DNA of 5,929 bases, from positions 1-5,929 of the forward strand of contig JBBAEY010000106.1 of the NCBI GenBank assembly GCA_041655755.1. Reading direction: 5' to 3'. The first letter of the stretch is position 1, and each line of letters opens with the position of its first letter. The notes under the pieces are model-generated. The model was not told where the DNA came from. It saw only the letters and a program-made list of their open reading frames with translations, and did not search any database. Made by a program: the position numbers and the translations under genes. Shown here piece by piece: positions 1 through 5,929 of the stretch. This DNA is from JAAYFT01 sp041655755 (GTDB lineage: Bacteria > Bacillota > Clostridia > Tissierellales > Tissierellaceae).

Positions 1-1564
1 AGGATACAAGGAGGGGGAGCTAATAGGCAAATCTTGGGTAGATTTGTTTTTATATGAGGAGGAAAAGCCCAAGATTACTGGCCTAATGAACTATCTCAAG
101 AGCGGCAAGTCCTTGAGAAATAGCATAGGAGATGTATGGAAGTCCAAGTATGGCACAGATATTGAGCTGATATGGACAGATTCTCCTATATTCGATGAAG
201 ATGGGAAGGTCGTTAGGGTCCTATCTATGGGTACAGATATTACCGAGCAGAAAAACCTAGTTAGAAGGCTAAATAACCTTGCATACTACGACAGCTTGAC
301 AGGTCTTCCCAACAGATTCATGTTGAAAAAGGAGGCTGAAAAGCTCATAGTCAAGGCCAAGGCAAAAAACCAAAAACTTGCCTTCCTAAATATCGATATA
401 GATAATTTCAAGCAAATCAACGATACTCTGGGTCATACTGCAGGGGACAAGCTACTGGTTCACCTGAGTGAAAAGCTTCTAGCCAATGAGGACATAGGCT
501 GCCTGTCCAAGTTAGGAGAGGATGAGTATTGTGTCATATTAGATGGGCTGGAGGGATATAGGGATATAGTTGACAAGACCAACAAGATACTGGATATAAT
601 CAGACAGCCCTGGGGCATGGAAAACTATGAGTTTAGCATGTCAGCCAGCATAGGTATATCTGTCCTTCCCAGCGATGGAGAGGGCTACGATACCCTTATG
701 AGGCTTAGCAATATGGCTATGAATGAAATGAAACGTAGGGGTAAAAATGGCTTTTTCTTCTACCAGACTGAGTTGGGAGAGAGGGTTGAATACAACACAT
801 TTATAGTAAATCAGATTTACAGGGCCATAGAAAATGGACAGCTTGGACTGCAATATCAACCTATTATAGATATAAAAACAGGTAAGCTCTACAGTGTGGA
901 GTCCCTAGTCAGGTGGAATCACCCTGACAGGGGATATATTCCCCCCATGGAGTTTATTCCCCTAATAGAGGAAACGGGGCAGATATTTGAAGTTACCTCC
1001 CATATCCTAAAGATGGCCGTAAGGCAGAAAAGATATTGGATAGATCAGGGATATAATGATTTCAAGCTAGGGGTCAACATATCTACCAAGTCCCTAATCA
1101 AATGCGGAATAGACAGGGAAATCAATGGACTATTGAATGAATACAATGTTGATCCTTCTGTATTCAATGTGGAGATTACAGAGACTGCCTTTATGAACAA
1201 TTCAGCTAGCTGTATAGAATCATTGTTTAATCTAGAGAGCTTGGGTGTTACAATGGCTTTAGATGATTTTGGTACGGGCTATTCATCTTTGGCACAGTTG
1301 AAGAACTTGCCCATACAATATATAAAGATTGATATGGAATTTATTAGAAATATGAAAAGGGATAGCGAGGACGAAATAATGGTAAGGACCATTGTAGACC
1401 TAGCCCATAATCTAGGTCTGAAGGTTGTAGCTGAGGGAGTAGAGACTAGGGAACAGCTGGATATATTAAGGGATATGGCCTGCGACTTTGCACAGGGCTA
1501 CTATATTTCTAGGCCTCTGAATCCTGAAGATTTTGAAGGGAAATTTTTGGCAAACAAAAGGTGA
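1..1564 (+). CDS. PAS-GGDEF-EAL protein, probable c-di-GMP phosphodiesterase (5'-truncated by window edge)
   Basis: The open frame runs in from the left edge (first full codon at 2), and its first visible residues, GYKEGELIGKSWVDLF, are already the middle of a PAS domain. The TTG at 44 is therefore not the real start. Counting the codon at 2 as residue 1: PAS/PAC tail about 1-85, ending in the typical GTDITEQ; a short linker helix; GGDEF domain about 92-255 (DSLTGLPNR from 97, IDIDNFKQINDTLGH); EAL domain about 270-515. The GGDEF signature is GEDEY (172-176), and the position of the usual AD.AMY is SNMAMN. There is no RxxD inhibitory site. The EAL motif is ESL (300-302) and keeps the metal and catalytic residues: N359, E391, E394, D421/D422 (DDFGTGYSS), K442, E478 and Q498. 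I infer a cytoplasmic c-di-GMP hydrolase with a non-cyclizing, perhaps GTP-sensing, GGDEF domain and a PAS input. Activity is not proven from sequence. It overlaps the ribosome binding site of murJ. Confidence 0.93.
   Translation, partial: GYKEGELIGKSWVDLFLYEEEKPKITGLMNYLKSGKSLRNSIGDVWKSKYGTDIELIWTDSPIFDEDGKVVRVLSMGTDITEQKNLVRRLNNLAYYDSLTGLPNRFMLKKEAEKLIVKAKAKNQKLAFLNIDIDNFKQINDTLGHTAGDKLLVHLSEKLLANEDIGCLSKLGEDEYCVILDGLEGYRDIVDKTNKILDIIRQPWGMENYEFSMSASIGISVLPSDGEGYDTLMRLSNMAMNEMKRRGKNGFFFYQTELGERVEYNTFIVNQIYRAIENGQLGLQYQPIIDIKTGKLYSVESLVRWNHPDRGYIPPMEFIPLIEETGQIFEVTSHILKMAVRQKRYWIDQGYNDFKLGVNISTKSLIKCGIDREINGLLNEYNVDPSVFNVEITETAFMNNSASCIESLFNLESLGVTMALDDFGTGYSSLAQLKNLPIQYIKIDMEFIRNMKRDSEDEIMVRTIVDLAHNLGLKVVAEGVETREQLDILRDMACDFAQGYYISRPLNPEDFEGKFLANKR
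1556..1563 (+). promoter_or_regulatory. murJ ribosome binding site overlapping the upstream stop codon
   Basis: AAAAGGTG precedes the ATG at 1570 by 6 nt, which is good Shine-Dalgarno geometry. The GTG at 1561 lies inside this site and has no well-placed site of its own, so the ATG is the preferred start. The TGA stop of the GGDEF-EAL gene (1562-1564) is part of the same stretch, so ribosomes terminating there would sit on the murJ initiation region. This is the classic arrangement for translational coupling. Confidence 0.7.
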
Positions 1565-1569
1565 AACAG

Positions 1570-3099
1570 ATGAGGAAGAAAGACAAATTGGCATACTCTG
1601 CTGCGATGATTTCCATAATGACCCTCATATCCAAGGGCTTTGGATTTTTTAGGGAGGTCCTAATAGCCAATAGATTTGGTTCTGGCATGGAGACGGATAC
1701 CTATTTTGTGGCCATGACTGCAACTGTCATATTGATGGGTACCTTAGGTGCTGCACTAAATACTACGCTGATACCTATATTTTCTGAAATCGGACAAAGG
1801 TACGGAAGAAAGGGGAAGATTAGATACCTGAATAACCTGGTAAACATTCTAATACTTGCCAGCCTGCTTATAGTCCTTTTGGGCTATGTCTTTTCCCCTT
1901 GGGTGATAAGGGTTCTAGCCAGTGGGTTTCAAGGGGAACAGTTTGATTTAGCTGTAAGGCTAAATAGGGTTGGTTTGCCCATAGCTGTATTTCTAGGTCT
2001 GACCTATGTATTTTCGGGGTTTCTCCATAGCAGTCAGGTATTTGGCCCTTCTGCCATATCTGGCCTTCCCTATAACCTTATATTTTTGGCCTATCTGCTC
2101 TTTTTTGGCAGGGACTACAAGATAGTGACCCTGATGGCAGTATCTGTAATTGCCGCCCTAGGTCAGTTTTTAATCCTGCTGCCTGCCGTAAGGCACTTGG
2201 GCTACAGATACAGCTTTGCTTTTAACTTGCAGGACAGGTATCTGAAGAAGGCGGCAGGGCTGGTATTTCCAGTACTCCTTGGGTCAGCGGTCCAGCAAAT
2301 AAATGTCATTATAGACAAGACCTTGGCTTCTGGATTGGAATCCGGAAGTATATCTGCCTTGAACTACGCCTCCAAGATAAATGAGATGGTCATAGCTGTC
2401 TTTATTATGGCTATTACAACTGTAGTATTTCCCATGTTGTCCAAGGCCTTTGCCAGGGACGATATGGACAGCCTAAGAAACATATTGGGGCAGGGGATCA
2501 ATATAATCTTGATAATTACGGTACCAGCGACCATTGGCTTGATTTTATTGGGCCAGCCCATGGTCCACCTTTTCTTTGAAAGAAATGCCTTTGACAGCAG
2601 GGCCACCTATATGACTAGTCAGGCCCTGATATTTTATTCCATAGGACTTGTGGGCTCTTCTCTACGTCTGATGCTCAATAGGGTCTACTATTCTTTTCAA
2701 GATACGAGGACACCTATGGTAAACGGTATAATTGCAGTAGTGGTGAATCTTATATTGAATTTAATACTGATTAAGCCCATGGGGCATAGGGGACTGGCCT
2801 TGGCAACCAGTATATCTGCCACAGTGACGACCTTGATTTTATTTGCCAGCCTGAGAAAGAGGATTGGTCAAATTGGCCTTGTCAAATACCTCATATGTTT
2901 TTTAAAGACTCTGGCTGCTGCCCTGATTATGGGTATTTTTGTCTTTTTAATATATTATAGGCTGGGGACTATTCTGCCGGAAGCCAAGTTTATCCAGATA
3001 ATCCTTCTCTTAGTCTCCATAGCCCTAGGCTCCCTAGTGTATTTTGGATTGACCCTAGCATTTAAGGTGGAGGAACTGAAGTTAATATTGAAAAAATAA
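1570..3099 (+). CDS. murJ: MurJ/MviN-family lipid II flippase
   Basis: This is a 509-residue, very hydrophobic polytopic membrane protein of the MOP superfamily; the length suits the 14-helix MurJ architecture. MurJ flips lipid-linked peptidoglycan precursor (lipid II) across the cytoplasmic membrane. Family features from the ATG at 1570: the first helix ends in LISKGFGFFREVLIANRFG (R28, E29), then TDTYFVA (D43), NTTLIPIFSE, and a central VQQINVIIDKTLASGL...ALNYASK segment followed by TTVVFPMLSKAF. By hand alignment with the E. coli protein, the Arg24 and Asp39 positions are kept (R28, D43). Arg18 and Arg270 become Lys (K22, K269), and Arg52 and Glu57 are absent (M56, A61). Such differences are familiar among clostridial relatives, but a paralog exporting another polyprenyl-linked glycan cannot be excluded. 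A start at GTG 1561 would add three residues; ATG 1570 has the better ribosome binding site. It is co-directional and overlapping or nearly so with the c-di-GMP gene. The stop codon lies in the terminator stem. Confidence 0.92.
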   Translation: MRKKDKLAYSAAMISIMTLISKGFGFFREVLIANRFGSGMETDTYFVAMTATVILMGTLGAALNTTLIPIFSEIGQRYGRKGKIRYLNNLVNILILASLLIVLLGYVFSPWVIRVLASGFQGEQFDLAVRLNRVGLPIAVFLGLTYVFSGFLHSSQVFGPSAISGLPYNLIFLAYLLFFGRDYKIVTLMAVSVIAALGQFLILLPAVRHLGYRYSFAFNLQDRYLKKAAGLVFPVLLGSAVQQINVIIDKTLASGLESGSISALNYASKINEMVIAVFIMAITTVVFPMLSKAFARDDMDSLRNILGQGINIILIITVPATIGLILLGQPMVHLFFERNAFDSRATYMTSQALIFYSIGLVGSSLRLMLNRVYYSFQDTRTPMVNGIIAVVVNLILNLILIKPMGHRGLALATSISATVTTLILFASLRKRIGQIGLVKYLICFLKTLAAALIMGIFVFLIYYRLGTILPEAKFIQIILLLVSIALGSLVYFGLTLAFKVEELKLILKK

Positions 3100-3122
3100 G
3101 CCAGTGGATTTCCACTGGCTTA
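3097..3122. terminator. Shared intrinsic terminator between convergent murJ and oppF
   Basis: TAAGCCAGTGGA is followed by TT and its exact reverse complement TCCACTGGCTTA, giving in practice an 11-bp stem with a 4-nt loop. Read on the minus strand the stem is followed by TTTTTT (3096-3091), a good intrinsic terminator for the opp operon. Read on the plus strand the tail is GCTTATTTC, a weaker U-tract, so murJ termination here may be less complete. The murJ stop codon forms the first three bases of the stem, and the U-tract for opp is templated by the two AAA codons that end murJ. The oppF stop (3127-3125) lies just outside the other side. This covers nearly all of the 25-nt intergenic gap. 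Confidence 0.85.
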
Positions 3123-3124
3123 GC

Positions 3125-4078
3125 TTATTTCACATTGTGACATGCTGCAAAGTGATTGGGCCTTTTTTCTTCAAAGGCTGGGGTTTCTTTTCTGCATATT
3201 TCTGTTGCCTGTGCACACCTGTCTACAAACCTGCATCCAGGCTTTGGATTAATTGGGCTGGGTACATCTCCTTCCAGCATTATCCTCTTCCTGCTCCTTT
3301 GAATTTCAGGATTTGGTATGGGTATGGCTGATAGGAGGGCCCTGGTATATGGATGTAGGGGGTTCTCATATAGTTCCTCTGAGGGAGCTAGCTCCATCAT
3401 ATGACCTAGGTACATGACACCTACTCTATCTGATATATACCTTACCATGGACAGGTCGTGGGCTATAAACATATAGGTGAGGCCAAACTGCTCCTGTAGG
3501 TCCTTTAGCAGGTTGACTACCTGAGCCTGTATGGATACGTCTAGGGCCGAAATAGGCTCATCAGCTACAATAAACTTTGGATTTAGGGCGAGGGCCCTTG
3601 CAATTCCAATTCTCTGCCTCTGCCCCCCGGAGAATTCATGGGGAAATCTCATGGCGTGTTCCTCATTCAATCCTACTAATTCCAAAAGTTCTATGACCTT
3701 GTTTCTTCTTTCCTTGTGATTTTTGTATGCATGGTGAATATCCAGGGGCTCAGATACTATTTCCTCTACAGTCATCCTAGGGTTTAAAGAGGCATAGGGG
3801 TCTTGAAATATCATCTGGAAATCCTTCCTTACTTCCTGCATTTCCCTGCGGGATAAATCGTATACATTCTTTCCGTTGAAGAAAAGTTCCCCGTCTGTCG
3901 GGTCATATAATCTAATAATGGTTCTGCCTGCAGTTGATTTACCACAGCCTGACTCTCCTACTAGGCCAAAGGTCTCCCCAGGGTATATATCAAAACTAAG
4001 CCCGTCTACTGCTTTCAATATTCCTTCTCCAACATCAAAGTGCTTCTTTATGTTTCTTGCGGATATTAAAGGTTCCAC
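3125..4078 (-). CDS. oppF: Oligopeptide/dipeptide ABC importer, ATP-binding subunit OppF/DppF
   Basis: This 317-residue ABC ATPase is the usual length for OppF/DppF. It acts on the cytoplasmic face, pairing with OppD under the OppB/OppC permeases to power peptide uptake. Visible motifs: Walker A GESGCGKST (41-49), Q-loop Q92 in FQDPYASLNP, signature SGGQRQR (150-156), Walker B ending D173-E174, D-loop SALD (177-180), and switch His207. The C-terminal oligo/dipeptide-specific extension (about 235-317) includes HPYTRALLSAIP and four cysteines at 282, 288, 295 and 313. These match the Cys pattern in the neighbouring OppD. The start is GTG at 4078, 2 nt after the oppD stop. A stop codon shortly upstream in the same frame (4090-4088) rules out a longer protein. 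AAGGGAG (4097-4091) lies 12 nt upstream, a little far, so coupling to oppD translation is likely. The substrate range (di- versus oligopeptide) cannot be read from the ATPase. Confidence 0.95.
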   Translation of the reverse strand: MEPLISARNIKKHFDVGEGILKAVDGLSFDIYPGETFGLVGESGCGKSTAGRTIIRLYDPTDGELFFNGKNVYDLSRREMQEVRKDFQMIFQDPYASLNPRMTVEEIVSEPLDIHHAYKNHKERRNKVIELLELVGLNEEHAMRFPHEFSGGQRQRIGIARALALNPKFIVADEPISALDVSIQAQVVNLLKDLQEQFGLTYMFIAHDLSMVRYISDRVGVMYLGHMMELAPSEELYENPLHPYTRALLSAIPIPNPEIQRSRKRIMLEGDVPSPINPKPGCRFVDRCAQATEICRKETPAFEEKRPNHFAACHNVK

Positions 4079-4080
4079 TA

Positions 4081-5082
4081 CTAAACTTCACTCCCTTCAG
4101 TAGATTGAGCCATGGGATGATTTAACCAACATCGGCTTCTATGGGTGTCATTGTGCCTGTCGAAATCTGGCATATGCTCCTTGCATATTTTCATGGCATT
4201 GTCACATCTATCGTAAAATGAACATCCCCTTGGAGGAATATATAAGTCTGGAGGAGTGCCCTCTATGGAGTAGAGGGGTTCCTCCCTAGACATGTCCAGT
4301 CTAGGAACAGAAGACAACAATTTTTTCGTGTAAGGGTGCCTAGGATTGGAGAATATCTCGTCTGATCTACCTTCCTCCAATATCTGTCCTGCATACATTA
4401 CAATTACCCTGTCGCTCATTTCTGCCACTACCCCAAGGTCATGGGTGATTAGTATAATGGACATATCCAGTTTCTTTTGAATTTCCTTCATAAGCTCCAA
4501 TATCTGGGCTTGTACTGTAACGTCTAGGGCCGTGGTGGGCTCGTCTGCAATTAGTAGACGAGGGTTGGATACCATGGCAAGGGCTATCATGACCCTTTGT
4601 CTCATACCGCCAGAAAACTCATGGGGATATTGATTTACCCTTTTTTCAGGCTGAGGTACTGCTACAAGGTTGAGCATTTCAATGGCCTTTTCCTTGGCCT
4701 CTGATGACGATAATTTTCTGTGTTTTACAAGTCCCTCCACTATTTGTTTTCCAATTTTCATGGTGGGATTGAGGGAGGTCATAGGGTCTTGAAATACCAT
4801 AGATATTTCATTGCCCCTGATAGACTGCATTTCTTTGTTTGTTTTTTTCAGCAGATCTTCTCCATTAAAGATTATTTCTCCACTTTTGAAGAAGGCGGGA
4901 GGCATGGGAAGCAACTGCATAATGGAGTTGGCTGTCACAGACTTTCCACAGCCCGACTCTCCAACAATGGCTACGGTCTCCGATTTCCCCACCTGAAAGT
5001 TTATATTCCTGACTGCTTCTACTTCGCCAAAAAATGTCTTAAAAGACACAGATAAGTTTTTTACTTCCAATAGTTTTTCCAT
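4081..5082 (-). CDS. oppD: Oligopeptide/dipeptide ABC importer, ATP-binding subunit OppD/DppD
   Basis: This 333-residue ABC ATPase is the partner of OppF. Motifs from the ATG at 5082: Walker A GESGCGKSV (41-49), Q-loop Q98 in FQDPMTSLNP, signature SGGMRQR (157-163), Walker B ending D180-E181, D-loop TALD (184-187), and switch His214. The peptide-transporter C-terminal domain contains HPYTKKLLSSVP and GTPPDLYIPPRGC. Cysteines 287, 293, 300 and 318 have the x5, x6, x17 spacing. In structurally characterised DppD/OppD relatives, cysteines in this region hold a [4Fe-4S] cluster (family knowledge, recalled); a cluster here is inferred. There are two close start codons, ATG 5088 and ATG 5082. AAAGGG (5097-5092) is only 3 nt from the first but 9 nt from the second, so 5082 is preferred; the alternative adds Met-Lys. 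The gap is 15 nt after oppC and 2 nt before oppF, so this is one operon. Confidence 0.95.
   Translation of the reverse strand: MEKLLEVKNLSVSFKTFFGEVEAVRNINFQVGKSETVAIVGESGCGKSVTANSIMQLLPMPPAFFKSGEIIFNGEDLLKKTNKEMQSIRGNEISMVFQDPMTSLNPTMKIGKQIVEGLVKHRKLSSSEAKEKAIEMLNLVAVPQPEKRVNQYPHEFSGGMRQRVMIALAMVSNPRLLIADEPTTALDVTVQAQILELMKEIQKKLDMSIILITHDLGVVAEMSDRVIVMYAGQILEEGRSDEIFSNPRHPYTKKLLSSVPRLDMSREEPLYSIEGTPPDLYIPPRGCSFYDRCDNAMKICKEHMPDFDRHNDTHRSRCWLNHPMAQSTEGSEV
4091..4097 (-). promoter_or_regulatory. oppF ribosome binding site inside the end of oppD
   Basis: On the minus strand AAGGGAG lies within the last codons of oppD, 12 nt before the oppF GTG start. The long spacing and non-ATG start suggest that oppF initiation relies partly on ribosomes finishing oppD. 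Confidence 0.5.
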
Positions 5083-5091
5083 TTTCATCCA

Positions 5092-5097
5092 CCCTTT
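5092..5097 (-). promoter_or_regulatory. oppD ribosome binding site
   Basis: AAAGGG on the minus strand lies between the oppC stop (5100-5098) and oppD. It is 3 nt from the ATG at 5088, too close, and 9 nt from the ATG at 5082. This spacing is the reason for choosing 5082. Confidence 0.6.
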
Positions 5098-5929
5098 CTA
5101 TTTACGCAGCCTTGGATCTAAGGCATCTCTCAATCCATCGCCTAGGACATTGAAGGCAAACATTATCAGAGAAATAAATAGGGCGGGTATGATTATCTGG
5201 TAGGCATTGCCCACTGCAATCCCCGCCAAACCGTCGTTTGCCAAGGAGCCTAGGCTGGACCTAGGTGCTTGAAAGCCAAGTCCTAAAAATCCAAGGGTGG
5301 CTTCGGCGAATATGGCCCTAGGTATGGTCAATGTAATATTGACTAAAATGGGTCCCATGGTATTGGGTATAATGTGCTTCCTCAGTATCCATCCCTTAGC
5401 TGCTCCGAGGGATTCCGCTGCCAAGGAGTATTCCGATTCCTTTAGCTGGAGTACCTGTCCCCTAACCAGTATTGCCATTGGCACCCAGTCTGTAAGGGTC
5501 ATGGCTAGTATGAGGACAAACATGGAGGTACCAGCACCTTCAGATGAAAATGCTACGGATAGAAGTATGACTATAAGTAGGTAGGGGATGCTGTAGACTA
5601 CTTCTGCAATTCTCATCATTATGTTATCTATTCGCCTAGTGGCCATACCAGATAGTCCACCGTATATCACACCTATTATGAAGTCTATGGTAGCTGCTAG
5701 GACTCCAATGATCAGGGAATACCTTGCACCGAACCAAACTCTGGTAAACAAGTCCCTGCCCAATTCGTCAGTTCCAAACCAATGGACTGTGTCGGGGTGG
5801 TTATTTATTAAGTCGTAATTTTGTTCATAATAGCTGAATTTGTTAAAGAGAGGCCCAAAGATTGACATAAACAGCATTATAATTATGATGGATAATCCCA
5901 CCATTGCCAGCCTATTTTGTTTTAATCTT
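5098..5929 (-). CDS. oppC: Oligopeptide/dipeptide ABC importer permease OppC/DppC (N-terminus beyond right edge)
   Basis: This is an inner-membrane permease of the BPD_transp_1 type that forms the translocation pore with OppB. The frame stays open to the right edge. The residues before the Met at 5904 read RLKQNRLA, the standard cytoplasmic lead-in to the first helix of OppC proteins, so the true start is off-window and 5904 is an internal Met. Counting from that Met: first helix about 2-20; external loop with WFGTDELGRDLF (42-53), characteristic of OppC/DppC/NikC; helices near 63-84, 102-119, 127-147, 185-215 and 233-258; the ATPase-coupling EAA loop AAESLGAAKG (162-171) followed by KHIIPN (176-181); and the C-terminus GDGLRDALDPRLRK. 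The HWFGTDELGRD and LRDALDP signatures, and the company of OppD/OppF, favour peptide over nickel transport. About 20-30 residues are probably missing. The operon promoter, oppB and probably oppA are not in view. Confidence 0.94.
   Translation of the reverse strand, partial: RLKQNRLAMVGLSIIIIMLFMSIFGPLFNKFSYYEQNYDLINNHPDTVHWFGTDELGRDLFTRVWFGARYSLIIGVLAATIDFIIGVIYGGLSGMATRRIDNIMMRIAEVVYSIPYLLIVILLSVAFSSEGAGTSMFVLILAMTLTDWVPMAILVRGQVLQLKESEYSLAAESLGAAKGWILRKHIIPNTMGPILVNITLTIPRAIFAEATLGFLGLGFQAPRSSLGSLANDGLAGIAVGNAYQIIIPALFISLIMFAFNVLGDGLRDALDPRLRK

Noticed and set aside
44..46. TTG as a start codon for the GGDEF-EAL protein
   Set aside because: The frame is open to the left edge and the upstream residues are clear PAS-domain sequence, so the TTG is an internal Leu.
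930..945. Near-palindrome GGGGATATATTCCCC as a possible operator
   Set aside because: It is imperfect, lies inside a well-conserved EAL-domain coding stretch (RGYIPP), and has no promoter context.
2364..2606. 80-codon open frame on the minus strand
   Set aside because: It lies wholly antisense to murJ, has no family resemblance, and is explained by the base composition of the membrane-protein codons.
3104..3331. 75-codon plus-strand open frame just after the terminator, as a small gene downstream of murJ
   Set aside because: It begins inside the terminator hairpin and is antisense to the conserved C-terminal domain of oppF. No ribosome binding site is evident and the composition is shadow-like.
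3384..3395. Perfect 12-bp palindrome GGAGCTAGCTCC
   Set aside because: It falls in oppF codons for the conserved MELAPSEE stretch, and no regulatory context is visible.
4720..5055. 111-codon plus-strand open frame
   Set aside because: It is antisense to the Walker A/Q-loop region of oppD, which is strongly constrained on the other strand. It has no recognisable domain.
5297..5584. 95-codon plus-strand open frame
   Set aside because: It is antisense to the EAA-loop region of oppC. The sequence looks like a mirrored membrane protein, and there is no ribosome binding site of note.
3125..5929. Possibility that the ABC genes are a nickel (NikCDE) importer
   Set aside because: Lengths, the C-terminal peptide-transporter domains with four Cys in both ATPases, and the close OppC-like permease sequence favour peptide transport. 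The substrate itself is not provable here.

Overview
The window looks like chromosomal sequence from a low-to-moderate GC Firmicute, most plausibly a clostridial or Tissierella-like anaerobe. The reasons are purine-rich Shine-Dalgarno sequences, heavy use of AGG (Arg), ATA (Ile) and CTA (Leu) codons, an OppC/OppD/OppF set of Gram-positive type, and a MurJ of the kind found in clostridia. This taxonomic call is inferred from sequence character, not from a database match.

Left half, plus strand (1-3099). The window opens inside a gene for a PAS-GGDEF-EAL protein of cyclic-di-GMP metabolism, whose 5' end lies outside. Its diguanylate cyclase signature is degenerate (GEDEY, no RxxD I-site), while all the usual EAL phosphodiesterase residues are present, so it is probably a c-di-GMP phosphodiesterase with a regulatory GGDEF domain. 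Its stop codon sits inside the ribosome binding site of the next gene, a MurJ/MviN-family lipid II flippase. The two are almost certainly co-transcribed and probably translationally coupled.

Centre (3097-3122). A 12-bp perfect inverted repeat separates the convergent transcription units. It overlaps the murJ stop codon and lies 2 nt beyond the oppF stop. It has a six-U tail when read on the minus strand and a weaker, interrupted one on the plus strand.

Right half, minus strand (3125-5929). In transcription order there is oppC (permease, 5' end beyond the right edge), oppD and oppF (the two ATPases), packed with gaps of 15 and 2 nt. Together they form part of an oligopeptide/dipeptide ABC importer; oppB and the substrate-binding protein oppA are presumably beyond the right edge or elsewhere. 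Both ATPases carry the same C-x5-C-x6-C-x17-C motif in their C-terminal domain, suggesting an iron-sulfur cluster.

The only non-coding stretch is the 25 nt between murJ and oppF plus short gaps inside the opp operon. I see no RNA genes, mobile elements, CRISPR arrays or defence systems. This is an ordinary housekeeping region, and I found no convincing undescribed system. The points most worth following are the c-di-GMP enzyme/murJ coupling and the degenerate GGDEF.
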